Below are positions 1 through 7,748 of a DNA stretch of 43,178 nt, in pieces. The notes beneath the pieces were generated by a model, which searched no databases, had not been told where the DNA came from, and saw nothing but the letters and a program-made list of their open reading frames with translations. Position 1 is the first letter of the stretch. Every line of letters begins with the position of its first letter. The position numbers and the translations under genes were made by a program. This DNA comes from Microcoleus sp. EPA2 (GTDB taxonomy: Bacteria > Cyanobacteriota > Cyanobacteriia > Cyanobacteriales > Microcoleaceae). The stretch is from assembly GCA_020882975.1 (NCBI GenBank), contig JAHRFD010000037.1, positions 1 to 43,178 on the forward strand. Reading direction: 5' to 3'.

Positions 1-107
1 CGACGCAAAAAGTCTTCAAAATTAGTTGTTTAATCTCCTCTCTTTTGATTTTTTGAGCAATAACTTGCCTTCTGTTGAAAGGCAGCTACTTTTAGATGCG
101 ATCGTTT

Positions 108-125
108 TTTAGTCTAAACTCCAGT
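108..125. repeat. 18-bp repeat, inverted copy at 43052-43069
   Basis: TTTAGTCTAAACTCCAGT here is the exact reverse complement of bases 43052-43069 at the other end of the window. If the molecule is circular the two copies sit about 230 bp apart around the junction, just downstream of the primase gene and next to 21-bp tandem repeats. That arrangement would suit an origin or termination region. The function is inferred. Confidence 0.6.
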
Positions 126-146
126 GACTTTAGGGCGCACAAAAAA

Positions 147-305
147 TTAGCTAATTTTTTTGGTGGCGGCTTCGATCGACGGTGCGGGGAGTTCGGTAAA
201 ATATTTTGGGCAACGTGCGACCAATTCCTGAAACTCTTGGAAGTGCCGATCGCCCACAACTCCCACTAAATCCGCCGCTACCAATTCCCCAGCGTCGATC
301 GCCCG
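147..305 (-). other. In-frame continuation beyond the primase stop codon
   Basis: After the TGA at 306-308 the primase frame stays open for 52 more codons, up to a TAA at 147-149. The predicted peptide starts RAIDAGELVAADLVGVVGDR and ends EAATKKIS. It has ordinary amino-acid composition rather than random-frame character. It may be the original C-terminus cut off by a nonsense change (TGG to TGA is one possibility). Alternatively it is a small separate protein starting at a TTG in GELVAAD. Confidence 0.4.
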
Positions 306-3300
306 TCAAGCCCAATCTTCAGAATCAGGCGAAAATCTGTTTTTGGAATCTGAAGGCGGCTTGAACTCTGGTAGCAAATTAAGCTGATGTGCTTGGGTAT
401 TTACTGTCGGCTGTTTCGGCGCTGACTCCGAGGGGGCGATCGGCTCAGATGGAGTTTGTGGCTCTGACTCCGAGAGGGCGGGGGCGTGAGGTAACTGTTC
501 CGGCTCAGATGGAGCTTCTAACTCAGCTAGTAGCGCTTTAAATGCAGCTTGCTCAGTAGCCGTCAACGCGGACCAAACTTTGCTCCGATCGGCGGCACCG
601 CTACTGCGAACTTCCGTGAGAATGCCCTGAACGTTTTTTGCGGCTGCGGGGTCATTTTCGGCGATCGCCGAGCGTACAAACTCAACCAGTTCTAGTTCGT
701 CTTCGTTGAGGTCTGATTCTGGCGGCGCGATCGGGGATGCAGTTTCTAAAACCAAGTATTGACCATCAATGCTGGTCTTTTTTGTTGGTTTGCACCCAGA
801 TATTTCGATTTCGCTGTCAAACTCAATCCAGCACAGCCCGTTACTATATACCTCAATTATCGCGGCCAGCTTTCCCCTGAATTCCTTGGTACCTATATAC
901 TCTGGCGAAACTTTCACTCGATCGCCGATGGTGAATTGGAGACTAGGGGCGATCGGCGAATCTGTTGGTTCGGTTGGCTCTGTTGGTTTGGATTCCAGAG
1001 GGGCGATCGGAACTGGCTCGGATGGTTGAGCTTCGTCATAGACAGAAACGCATTTTACCTCCCCCCCCCCTTGTGACAGTGGTAATTTGCTATCTATCTC
1101 TGAAATCCTTTCCTCACAATCATTTGCAGTAGATAGCATCTCAGATTTAACTGTCACAGTGCTATCTATTGCTATGTATCTGCTATCTATCTTGCTATCT
1201 ATCTGAAAACCTTGCTGTATATGGTTTTCAGACTCATAGATAGCAATTGGCAGTGAGATAGGGGGGGGAGGGGGGGTAGGAGATTTTGCGCTCAAAGATT
1301 CAGCGTGACAGTTGGGCAAAGAATATAGGGTGTATCGTTTGTCGCCCGGTGCTGGTGCCGCACTAATAACCTTCTTGCCAACCATCCGGTTTAGTTCGGA
1401 GTAAGCTGAGCCGCGCTGTTCGGTTAGCTCTGCTGTTTCAATGATTTCTGGGCCGGGTAACGGTCTGTTATGTTTTTGGAGAGTTCGCAAGATTCGTTCT
1501 CGGATCGTCTCTCTTTGCTGTGCTGCTTCGGCTGCCTCTCCTGCTAGTCCGTGACAGAGCCAAGAATTATTTTCGAGATTTAGCTCAATGTCCAGTGTTT
1601 GACCTTCTGCATCTCTTGGGAAGCACGAGAAAATACGCTTGGGGTCTTTGGGGTCGATGATCAGTTTTTTTGAGTTGTTAGGGTCTTTCTTTGGAATGTG
1701 GTCAACTTGCCAAACACCCCAAACGCTACCAGCAATCGCACTAGAACCGCGCAACCTGTCAACGCCTAGCGCATCGGCATTTTTGTTGCTGTGATGGATT
1801 AGAACGCCAGCGGCACCGTAACGAGTTAACAGTTCTTTGAGGGCGTAGATATTGTCGGAAAATTCTGCTGAGTTTTCCGAGACGGCGCTACCTTTGCAAA
1901 TACGCTTGAGACTGTCAATGATGACTACATCCGGGCGGTAATCTTCCAAGAAAGCCTCAAGTTTTGCTGTTTGGGTGATGTCCCATTGGGGTAAGACTTT
2001 TATGTTGTCGTTATCCTGCAATCGGAATCCCCGCTTTAGCAGCTTTGACCGTGTGCTATTTAGGGATTCATCGACTGACACCAACAGGACTTTGCCCACC
2101 TTGATATTTTGCCCCAAGAATTTTTCTTCGCCAGTAGCCACGCAAAAAGCAAGGTCTACCGCTAGTAAGGATTTACCGCATTTTGGACTTGCGCTCAAAA
2201 TCACCGTCTCAGCGCATGGCAGAAGTTCGGGAACCACCCATCGCAAACCCTCAGACTGAAGGCTAAAAACCTCATTTAAGCTCCAAAGCCGTGACTCGGA
2301 CGCGCTTGTCCGCTGCTTCATTGCGGCCATCGCTTCTTTGAGTGACCCCGCGCTCATGCTGTACTTGGGCGCTAGTAGGGCGATTTGTCGGATGCGCTCT
2401 ACTGGGTCTTCCATTTGAAGCAAGCCTAGCAGTTCGAGTTTGAATCGTTCCGCATCCATGTCTCGTTTCAGTGGCTTGATAATCTTGTGTTCCCAAGCAT
2501 ACTCGCTAAAACTCGTCTTCTGCCGGACTTCCTCAAGCTTGATGTTGGCTGAAACTTCGTTTGGCTCGCCCTTCAAGATTTCTCTTGCCAAGGCGGCCGC
2601 TTCCCTCATTCCAAGCTTGTTTTTGTGTTTTTGTGTGTTGGTTTGTCGATCGACAAACCGCCGACTCGTTTTAATGTGGTTGTTCCAGTACCAGCCTTTG
2701 ATGCAATTTCCCACCCCCTCCGGTTTGCAGGCTGGTGTTGCATTACTTTTTTCTGCTGACTTCCAAATTGTCTCGGCTTCGTGCTTCGGCAACGGTGGAT
2801 TGCAGCGAGTCGCGAAATCTTCCAACATTTGCTGGGGGTCGCCGTTAAAAGCTTGCCCGATCGCCCGCAGGTAGTTCGCGGTGCCGATTAAATCGCGAGC
2901 TAGTTTGGCTCCTGCTTCGTTCCTTCCCCCCTCACTGATGCCACCAAGCAACTCGCGAGAGCTTTTTGCCAAGCATTCCTCCAATGGGACGCTGGCTGGC
3001 ACGGGTACAGCAATGTCTTCATAAGTATCGGGGATGTCATCCGCAGCAAGCGGCTTAACTGTGGACGAGGCTTGAAAAAGTGATGGCTCCGGCAACTCCT
3101 TCGTCGGGACGATCGCCCGCAATTCGTCGTATGTGTAGCGCGATCCGGAGTTGCTGACAATCAGGGATTGATTGCCGCTTGAGTGCCATGCCCCAGCCAA
3201 ACGCATCACTCGGCTGGGGTTCTTTAAGGAGCGATCGGCGTCGGCCTCCTCAAGCAACTCGGTTTGGAGCGATCGCCAATCTTCAACTGCAACGAACTCG

Positions 3301-3707
3301 TCAAATACCCAGTAGGAATGGATCGATTTCCCGCCGGTGTCAATTTGCAGTGTTGGCTCTGGCAGTCCTAAGCCCCTCCACAACTCAACTTGAGCAGCTT
3401 TGTCTAAGTTGTCGTGTTCGTAGAATATGGCTCGGGTTTCGGTGACATCTTTGTCTGTGTGTCCGCCACCGTTGACCACCAAGTACACGCCGCGTCCCTC
3501 GGTTTGAAATTCGGTGGCGCGTTCAATCAATTGGTCGAGGTTGGTTGCTTCTGCTTTCCTGCCAGCATCCCCAGCTTTGCGGGGATCTGAACTGGGGTAG
3601 AAGGCTCGCAGGTAAACTCGATCGCCGGCTTTGTAACCCAGTGCTTTTAACTGTTGCTGGGCTTGTTCGCGATCGATCTGCTGAGGGAATGATTGCGAGT
3701 AAACCAT
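306..3707 (-). CDS. Plasmid replication primase-helicase
   Basis: This 1133-residue protein probably primes and unwinds DNA at the plasmid origin. Residues 1-200 resemble an archaeo-eukaryotic-type primase domain (IFYEHDN, QIDTGGKSIHSYWVF). Residues about 243-322 look like a helical PriCT-type linker. Residues about 490-700 form a RepA/RecA-like ATPase with Walker A ASPKCGKS (Lys512) and Walker B VVIIDS near 594. The C-terminal part is low complexity, rich in P, E and S, with a KOW/SH3-like stretch (FTIGDRVKVSPEYIGTKEF). The linker is encoded by a G10 run and C7/C8 runs. The ATG overlaps the stop of the upstream 70-codon gene as TAATG, which suggests translational coupling. The family is recalled from cyanobacterial plasmids; primase activity is inferred. 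Confidence 0.85.
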   Translation of the reverse strand: MVYSQSFPQQIDREQAQQQLKALGYKAGDRVYLRAFYPSSDPRKAGDAGRKAEATNLDQLIERATEFQTEGRGVYLVVNGGGHTDKDVTETRAIFYEHDNLDKAAQVELWRGLGLPEPTLQIDTGGKSIHSYWVFDEFVAVEDWRSLQTELLEEADADRSLKNPSRVMRLAGAWHSSGNQSLIVSNSGSRYTYDELRAIVPTKELPEPSLFQASSTVKPLAADDIPDTYEDIAVPVPASVPLEECLAKSSRELLGGISEGGRNEAGAKLARDLIGTANYLRAIGQAFNGDPQQMLEDFATRCNPPLPKHEAETIWKSAEKSNATPACKPEGVGNCIKGWYWNNHIKTSRRFVDRQTNTQKHKNKLGMREAAALAREILKGEPNEVSANIKLEEVRQKTSFSEYAWEHKIIKPLKRDMDAERFKLELLGLLQMEDPVERIRQIALLAPKYSMSAGSLKEAMAAMKQRTSASESRLWSLNEVFSLQSEGLRWVVPELLPCAETVILSASPKCGKSLLAVDLAFCVATGEEKFLGQNIKVGKVLLVSVDESLNSTRSKLLKRGFRLQDNDNIKVLPQWDITQTAKLEAFLEDYRPDVVIIDSLKRICKGSAVSENSAEFSDNIYALKELLTRYGAAGVLIHHSNKNADALGVDRLRGSSAIAGSVWGVWQVDHIPKKDPNNSKKLIIDPKDPKRIFSCFPRDAEGQTLDIELNLENNSWLCHGLAGEAAEAAQQRETIRERILRTLQKHNRPLPGPEIIETAELTEQRGSAYSELNRMVGKKVISAAPAPGDKRYTLYSLPNCHAESLSAKSPTPPPPPISLPIAIYESENHIQQGFQIDSKIDSRYIAIDSTVTVKSEMLSTANDCEERISEIDSKLPLSQGGGEVKCVSVYDEAQPSEPVPIAPLESKPTEPTEPTDSPIAPSLQFTIGDRVKVSPEYIGTKEFRGKLAAIIEVYSNGLCWIEFDSEIEISGCKPTKKTSIDGQYLVLETASPIAPPESDLNEDELELVEFVRSAIAENDPAAAKNVQGILTEVRSSGAADRSKVWSALTATEQAAFKALLAELEAPSEPEQLPHAPALSESEPQTPSEPIAPSESAPKQPTVNTQAHQLNLLPEFKPPSDSKNRFSPDSEDWA

Positions 3708-3919
3708 TACACCGCACCCCCGTTCGCTCCGCCCTCGGAGAGGATCGCTTCAAAGGTGACAGCAGACAATCCACGGTTTGTTTGCGTATTTAGAGGGGAT
3801 TGTGCGATAATTGAGTCACAGTCAGGCTTTGAAGGCTGTTGCTGGACTTGCTCGCAGTCGATTTTCCGAGAAAACGATACTTGACTATTCGGGTCGGAAT
3901 TGTGTGGAATGATATCCAT
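3707..3919 (-). CDS. Small leader protein coupled to the primase
   Basis: This 70-residue gene starts at ATG (3917-3919), with GGGAG about 12 bases upstream. Its TAA overlaps the primase ATG (TAATG), so translation of the two is probably coupled. Its first third resembles the primase N-terminus: NSQVSFSRKIDCEQVQQQ against YSQSFPQQIDREQAQQQ. It may be a partial duplication of the start of the primase gene that now acts as a leader or copy-control peptide. The rest (IIAQSPLNTQTNRGLSAV) matches nothing I know. Function is unassigned. Confidence 0.55.
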   Translation of the reverse strand: MDIIPHNSDPNSQVSFSRKIDCEQVQQQPSKPDCDSIIAQSPLNTQTNRGLSAVTFEAILSEGGANGGAV

Positions 3920-4021
3920 AGCGGGATTCTCCCTGGTAGGTTGACCCGCTACACCATATATAGAAGAGAGGCTTTGACAAAAGCTTTTTGTCTGTTCTTA
4001 GCTGTCAACTAAGGGTTGACA
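3919..4021. promoter_or_regulatory. Dyad-rich control region of the replication genes
   Basis: Three dyads precede the leader gene. TAGCGGG (3919-3925) pairs with CCCGCTA (3945-3951) and encloses the likely ribosome-binding site. GACAAAAGCTTTTTGTC (3976-3992) is nearly symmetric. TGTCAAC (4003-4009) pairs exactly with GTTGACA (4015-4021). On the minus strand a TATATATGG stretch lies between them and could be a -10 region. The first dyad could control translation; the others look like protein-binding operators or origin sites. All roles are inferred. Confidence 0.5.
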
Positions 4022-4197
4022 AACTAAGCTATTATTGAATTAATTGATTTTTTTGACTTGTGTCGCTGCCCCTCTCTAAAGGTGTAGCGTTTTTTTTGAC
4101 TAAAACGATTCTACTGCGTTCTGTGCTGTGGCGCGTGTGCGACGGGCGAGCGGTGAAAAATTGGGACAACAGCAGCGCCAGATCGCCCTCAGTCCTT

Positions 4198-4851
4198 CTA
4201 GCTCGGCTCGCTCTTAGGCATCCCGGCCCGAAAAATCAGCTCGGCAGTCAAGTTCAATTCCGGGAAAGCCAGCGACTCAACTGTGTCATCCCCCCGAAAC
4301 TGTTTGACCTGGTACTCCCCATCTACCAATTGGCAAACCGAGAGGGTGGGTTGTTTGGGGCTGCCGATGAACTTGCGGCCGCCCAAACCGAGATAGTCCA
4401 CGATCCAGTATTCAGGGATGCCCATTTCTTCGTAGTCGGCAAATTTGAAATGATAATCATCCCGCCAATTCGTACTGACTACCTCTACAGCCAGCCGCAC
4501 CGAAGAACCCATCGTGATGATGGACTCCCTTTCCCAGCGCGGTTCGTTTGCCAGAGATGCTTGATCTAGGACAATTACATCGGGCTGATAACCAGCCTCA
4601 TCGCGAGTGGGTTTAAGCAGGCAGTCACCGGGGATGGAGTAGGGTAATTCGCGTCGGTCAATTTCAACTCCTACTTTTAAGCTGATAAAACCTGTAACAC
4701 CAGAATGGCGGCCAGTTCCTAGAGGCATTTCAACAATTACTCCATTGTGCAGTTCGTAGCGGCGAATAGAGTTCTCTGGATACCAGGCTGCGAACTCATC
4801 AAACGTGATTGTTTGTGGGATTGTTTGGGGGATTGTTTGGGCTTGGCTCAT
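4198..4851 (-). CDS. Uma2 family (DUF820) endonuclease-like protein
   Basis: This is a 217-residue protein of the Uma2/DUF820 family, which has a PD-(D/E)XK nuclease fold and is greatly expanded in cyanobacteria. Visible hallmarks are ITFDEFAAWYPENS near the N-terminus, PDVIVLD (about 90-96), and the long conserved block EVVSTNWRDDYHFKFADYEE followed by GIPEYWIVDY. The length is normal for the family. The ATG at 4849-4851 has AGAGGA at good spacing. The N-terminus carries an IPQT repeat. Biological role and substrate are not established for the family; many copies appear linked to mobile DNA. Confidence 0.9.
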   Translation of the reverse strand: MSQAQTIPQTIPQTITFDEFAAWYPENSIRRYELHNGVIVEMPLGTGRHSGVTGFISLKVGVEIDRRELPYSIPGDCLLKPTRDEAGYQPDVIVLDQASLANEPRWERESIITMGSSVRLAVEVVSTNWRDDYHFKFADYEEMGIPEYWIVDYLGLGGRKFIGSPKQPTLSVCQLVDGEYQVKQFRGDDTVESLAFPELNLTAELIFRAGMPKSEPS

Positions 4852-4896
4852 GTTGCTATTTCCTCTGACTTGTTAGTTTTGAGCTGCGATCGCAAT

Positions 4897-5123
4897 TTAA
4901 CCGGACTCCTCATACGCTCCGGTGTAATCCGTATACGTCTCTCCTAGCAAAGCTTTAGAGCCATTGGATCGCAAAAACGTAATGCGTAAACCGGAGGTTC
5001 ATCAATCGTTTCCGCCACCTGTGTCTGGCTCATCCGATACGAGCCATCTGGCAGCATGAATCCATCGACTGTTAAGGAACCTATTTGTACCGAGGCTCTG
5101 ACGGCTCTTACTGATTCGGTCAT
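4897..5123 (-). pseudogene. Frameshifted remnant of a cyanobacterial hypothetical gene
   Basis: From ATG 5121-5123 the frame reads MTESVRAVRASVQIGSLTVD..., then SYRMSQTQVAETIDEPPVYA and LRF, and then breaks. The annotated frame ends early at TAG (4944-4946) after 59 residues. One base shift at the run of five T (coding strand, after CGT) restores a sensible continuation, LRSNGSKALLGETYTDYTGAYEESG, ending at 4897. I recall a cyanobacterial family with DGFMLPDGSYRMSQTQ and LRFLRSKGLEALLG, normally over 150 residues with a longer C-terminus, so this copy looks both frameshifted and truncated. Its function is unknown to me. Confidence 0.6.
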
Positions 5124-5162
5124 GGTTGTTTGAGTTGGTAGACATTAGGTATGGGTTCAGCC

Positions 5163-5363
5163 CTATGATTTGCTGTCGCTTTCACTTTCAGGGCGATCGT
5201 TTCGCTGATTCTGTTCTATGTACTGTTTAACCAAATCAATCAGCACTTCATTCATGTTTTTTCCGTTCAACGCACAAATAGCCTTGAACCGCTCTCGAAG
5301 CGTCCGAGAAGGAAATGTGACTTTCAAGGTGGGTACTGGTTCTGTAGTTTTTTGCTCAGTCAC
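5163..5363 (-). CDS. Ribbon-helix-helix DNA-binding protein
   Basis: This is a 66-residue protein with a short disordered head and the RHH pattern: a beta strand TLKVTFPSR, helix 1 LRERFKAICALNG, and helix 2 MNEVLIDLVKQYIEQ. Size and layout match ParG/CopG/Arc-type plasmid regulators, which repress their own promoter or bind partition sites. The start is GTG (5361-5363) with no clear Shine-Dalgarno. The two dyads immediately upstream are plausible binding sites. It is divergent from the plus-strand operon starting at 5658, so one operator region could control both. Confidence 0.65.
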   Translation of the reverse strand: MTEQKTTEPVPTLKVTFPSRTLRERFKAICALNGKNMNEVLIDLVKQYIEQNQRNDRPESESDSKS

Positions 5364-5475
5364 TGGGATATCTAATGCAATTACTTTATATATCCCAGAC
5401 TACCCGTTCAAGCCTATTTTTAGCTAAATGGGTTAATAGGTGCATACGGGATATTTGCATTAAACATCCCGTATG
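5364..5475. promoter_or_regulatory. Two dyad operators between divergent genes
   Basis: TGGGATAT (5364-5371) pairs exactly with ATATCCCA (5390-5397). CATACGGGAT (5443-5452) pairs exactly with ATCCCGTATG (5466-5475). Both share a GGGATAT core and a TTTGCATT/AATGCAATT-like centre, so they look like two versions of one site. They lie directly upstream of the RHH gene and in the divergent intergenic region. Autorepression by the RHH protein is the natural reading but is inferred. Confidence 0.65.
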
Positions 5476-5657
5476 AGTTATCATACACCCACGAACGTCT
5501 ACGAACCAAGCAGAAGCATAAAACAGTTATCTGTACTCCCGATTCGGTTGCTTTACTTAGCTTTGTTAGCGTCAAAAACCCAAAACCAAACCCCGCCCCC
5601 CATGACTCGCAATCTCAAAGGGCGGGGTATGGCACTCACTTTCGGGAGATTTCCTCT

Positions 5658-6224
5658 ATGTTCGCAGATTACGGGCAGCCATCGCAAGCCGCCCAGCCAA
5701 GCTTTGTAGAAATACCCAACCCCCGCGTCACCACCACCAGGGGACGCATGGAAGTAACAGACGTTCGTTCGGAGACCGTCACCGGTCGGCTGCTGGATGA
5801 CCAGGACAACTTGATAAAAGAAGACGGACAGCCGGTTTACATCTGCGTTCGGAAACATGAGATTCTGTGTTCCACCGAACGAGCCGACGTGATGAATTGG
5901 TGGGAACTGGGGGAACAAGCGCTGACTCCGTACACGGCACCCAGAAAATATTCTAGCGAAACCATAATCAACCGATTGAATGGGCTCAACTTCGATGAAT
6001 TGTACGTTTTGCGAACTTTTGTCTGTTTGGAAAGCGACCCGTTTAAAGCGTATTCAGCCACTGTCAACAACGACTTATCCCACTTGCAGCCTTGGTTCCC
6101 CACAGTGCGAGTTCTCAGTCGCGTCGAACAAAACGAACTAGCAAGCGCATTGTGCTGGCGAATAGCTAGCAACTCCAACGCATCAATCCCACCCGCACCA
6201 GGCGACGGGAGGGACGATCGGTGA
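5658..6224 (+). CDS. Hypothetical protein, first gene of plus-strand operon
   Basis: This 188-residue protein is not recognised. ATG at 5658 follows a weak GGGAG. The sequence is soluble and slightly acidic, with VTGRLLDDQDNLIKEDGQPV early on and a helical middle (INRLNGLNFDELYVLRTF). The tail is proline-rich. It has no membrane segment or nucleotide-binding motif. Its stop overlaps the GTG of the next gene (GTGA, 6221-6224), which points to a transcriptional unit running rightwards. The divergent operator region upstream may regulate it. Confidence 0.65.
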   Translation: MFADYGQPSQAAQPSFVEIPNPRVTTTRGRMEVTDVRSETVTGRLLDDQDNLIKEDGQPVYICVRKHEILCSTERADVMNWWELGEQALTPYTAPRKYSSETIINRLNGLNFDELYVLRTFVCLESDPFKAYSATVNNDLSHLQPWFPTVRVLSRVEQNELASALCWRIASNSNASIPPAPGDGRDDR

Positions 6225-6406
6225 AAGCACTCAAAAGCCATCAATTCAAGTGGAGCGTTACCGTCACCCGCAAGTACAATCCACCCCGCCAGATTGTAGT
6301 TTTCGGGCGATCGCCAGCAGAAGCACTTCAAGATGCCGTATCTTCTGCCCGCGAAGTATGGGGTATCTGGGATGCCAAATCATTTAGTACGCCGGAAAGG
6401 AAATAA
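6221..6406 (+). CDS. Small hypothetical protein
   Basis: This 61-residue protein starts at GTG and overlaps the previous stop by four bases, typical of translational coupling. The pattern FKWSVTVTRKYNPPRQIVVFGRSPAEALQDAV suggests two beta strands followed by a helix, like a small beta-beta-alpha fold. No family is recognised. The gene ends directly before a T run and a long hairpin. Confidence 0.55.
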   Translation: MKALKSHQFKWSVTVTRKYNPPRQIVVFGRSPAEALQDAVSSAREVWGIWDAKSFSTPERK

Positions 6407-6413
6407 TTTTTTT

Positions 6414-6467
6414 TGATTCTTCGTTAGCTACTTCGGGTGACTCCGAAAACAGCTAACGAAAGAATCA
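6414..6467. repeat. Long stem-loop between operon genes
   Basis: TGATTCTTCGTTAGCT (6414-6429) pairs with the later AGCTAACGAAAGAATCA (to 6467) with a single bulged base. Inside, TTCGG pairs with CCGAA, so almost the whole segment folds. A run of eight T precedes it rather than following it, so it is not a standard plus-strand terminator. It could be an mRNA stability or processing element, or a small repeat element. Confidence 0.6.
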
Positions 6468-6519
6468 GAGTTTCGGGTTATGTAGCCCGCCAAGTAGCCA
6501 ATCAAATGCCAACCAGAAA

Positions 6520-6858
6520 ATGCCAACACCTAAAAAGCCTGTAGACGTAGCTGTTTTTAACAGTCGGTGCGGCCAATGGAACCATCGAAATTACTTCAGA
6601 GCAGAGGTAAGGGTAATTCTAGGTAAAGGGGGAAAACCGATGCCTGAAGCTACTTTCAAAACCAGACTCGCCCTTTTAGAAGCAGAATGCCCCGAGTTTC
6701 AGAGACAGCCTTACCGCCGGACATTTTCTCAATTTCATTTGAACTGCTTGCTAACCCTAGAAACTTGGATTCTGGAAGCCAACCGCTGCATTGCCACTGT
6801 TCGAGAACGATTAGCACAAGAAGGATTGCCCACCCATGAATACCGAACCGACAATTGA
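6520..6858 (+). CDS. Hypothetical protein
   Basis: This 112-residue basic protein is not recognised. The ATG at 6520 is preceded by a near-copy of the same start region 14 bases earlier (ATGCCAAC twice), so the start is slightly uncertain. It contains WNHRNYFRAEVRVILG and a helical second half (TFSQFHLNCLLTLETWILEANRC). It overlaps the next gene by 23 bases, consistent with the compact operon. Confidence 0.55.
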   Translation: MPTPKKPVDVAVFNSRCGQWNHRNYFRAEVRVILGKGGKPMPEATFKTRLALLEAECPEFQRQPYRRTFSQFHLNCLLTLETWILEANRCIATVRERLAQEGLPTHEYRTDN

Positions 6859-7432
6859 CCGCCGCGACATCAAAGCCAAATGGGGACTCAACAAAGTTTC
6901 TGACGTAACCAACGCTCGCAAAGCTTTAGGGCAGCCCGATTGGCAAAACTCTCTTTTGAACCCTGATGACAGCGCAGAAATCGACCTTTATTTCGAGTTG
7001 GTACTGAATCAGCGAATTGCACCGCCTTTGGCACTCGAACAAGTAGTTGGAACTCGGAACGGACGCGGTGAATACTGCAATGACATCGACTCACAAGCGA
7101 TCGCCAGCGGGGAAAAACGGGATGCTGAAGAAGAGAAAAGCGGAGCGATACAAGCCATTGAGGGAATGACTCGCGAAGCATCCTTGGGGATGGCCGATGT
7201 TGCCGGAGCCGTTAGCGACCAAATCCTAGATGCCTTTAAGATTTCTCTGAGTGCAAATCTCACCCACGGCTTGACCGATATGGCCTCGAATATCCGAGGT
7301 AATTTCAGCGTTCTCACCTCGGCCGTAAAAGCAGCTCCCTTGGATTTGCGGGATGCCAACTTGCCAGCCCCAAAGCCTGTTTTACCAACCAAGCCAGTAC
7401 CGCCACGGAGGATTTCACCAGGACTCTGGTAG
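6836..7432 (+). CDS. Hypothetical protein, possibly continued by frameshift
   Basis: This 198-residue protein starts at ATG inside the end of the previous gene. The N-terminus (DRRDIKAKWGLNKVSDVTNARKAL) could be a small DNA-binding-like helical segment. The middle is helical and Ala/Gly rich (IQAIEGMTREASLGMADVAG), and the frame ends in a proline-rich stretch. From about 7370 the -1 frame carries coding-like sequence to 7614, see the separate entry. So the true product may be about 258 residues, made by a ribosomal slip, or the gene may have a simple indel. Function unknown. Confidence 0.55.
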   Translation: MNTEPTIDRRDIKAKWGLNKVSDVTNARKALGQPDWQNSLLNPDDSAEIDLYFELVLNQRIAPPLALEQVVGTRNGRGEYCNDIDSQAIASGEKRDAEEEKSGAIQAIEGMTREASLGMADVAGAVSDQILDAFKISLSANLTHGLTDMASNIRGNFSVLTSAVKAAPLDLRDANLPAPKPVLPTKPVPPRRISPGLW

Positions 7433-7614
7433 GCGCTCACCGAGAGTTGGGGGAAGCCCTAGCTTTAAGGCAAGCTCAAAGGGAAAAGGTGCTTCTGAAT
7501 CTCATCTTTTTCCTGAGCTTACAACAGGGGAAGCTACATAAAAAACCTGGTATTATATTGCCCCCCAATTGCAATTATGCTGAAGAAACAATCGCGCTAA
7601 TGAGGTTTGTCTGA
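7370..7614 (+). other. -1-frame continuation of the 6836 gene
   Basis: In the -1 frame relative to the 6836 gene, codons read TEDFTRTLVGAHRELGEALA, then LRQAQREKVLLNLIFFLSLQ and QGKLHKK, ending at TGA 7612-7614. There is no good start codon of its own. A candidate slippery heptamer C-CCA-AAG lies at 7369-7375 in the correct phase. Its stop overlaps the ATG of the next small gene (ATG at 7614), as expected for a real gene end in this operon. It is either a programmed frameshift product or the result of an indel. Confidence 0.45.
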
Positions 7615-7748
7615 TGCTGGAAAGTTACGGTTTTATTGAAATGTATTTAGTGTGTCCTGGATTGAGATTGTGGCAGGTTGTTAAGTCTAAACTGGCTGCA
7701 ATTAGCCAAGTGAGCGAAGTAGCAGTATTGGTGGGAGGATGCGCTTGA
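7614..7748 (+). CDS. Very small overlapping ORF (44 residues)
   Basis: The ATG overlaps the TGA of the preceding frame (TGATG). It encodes MLESYGFIEMYLVCPGLRLW and then VVKSKLAAISQVSEVAVLVG. Its stop lies inside the start of the next gene at 7739. The chained overlaps support translation, but the protein matches no family I know. Confidence 0.4.
   Translation: MLESYGFIEMYLVCPGLRLWQVVKSKLAAISQVSEVAVLVGGCA

Noticed and set aside
759..1076. Plus-strand frames opposite the primase gene
   Set aside because: They mirror the minus-strand gene, with no start signal or family motif.
6407..6467. Rho-independent terminator
   Set aside because: The T run lies before the stem on the plus strand and is an A run on the minus strand.
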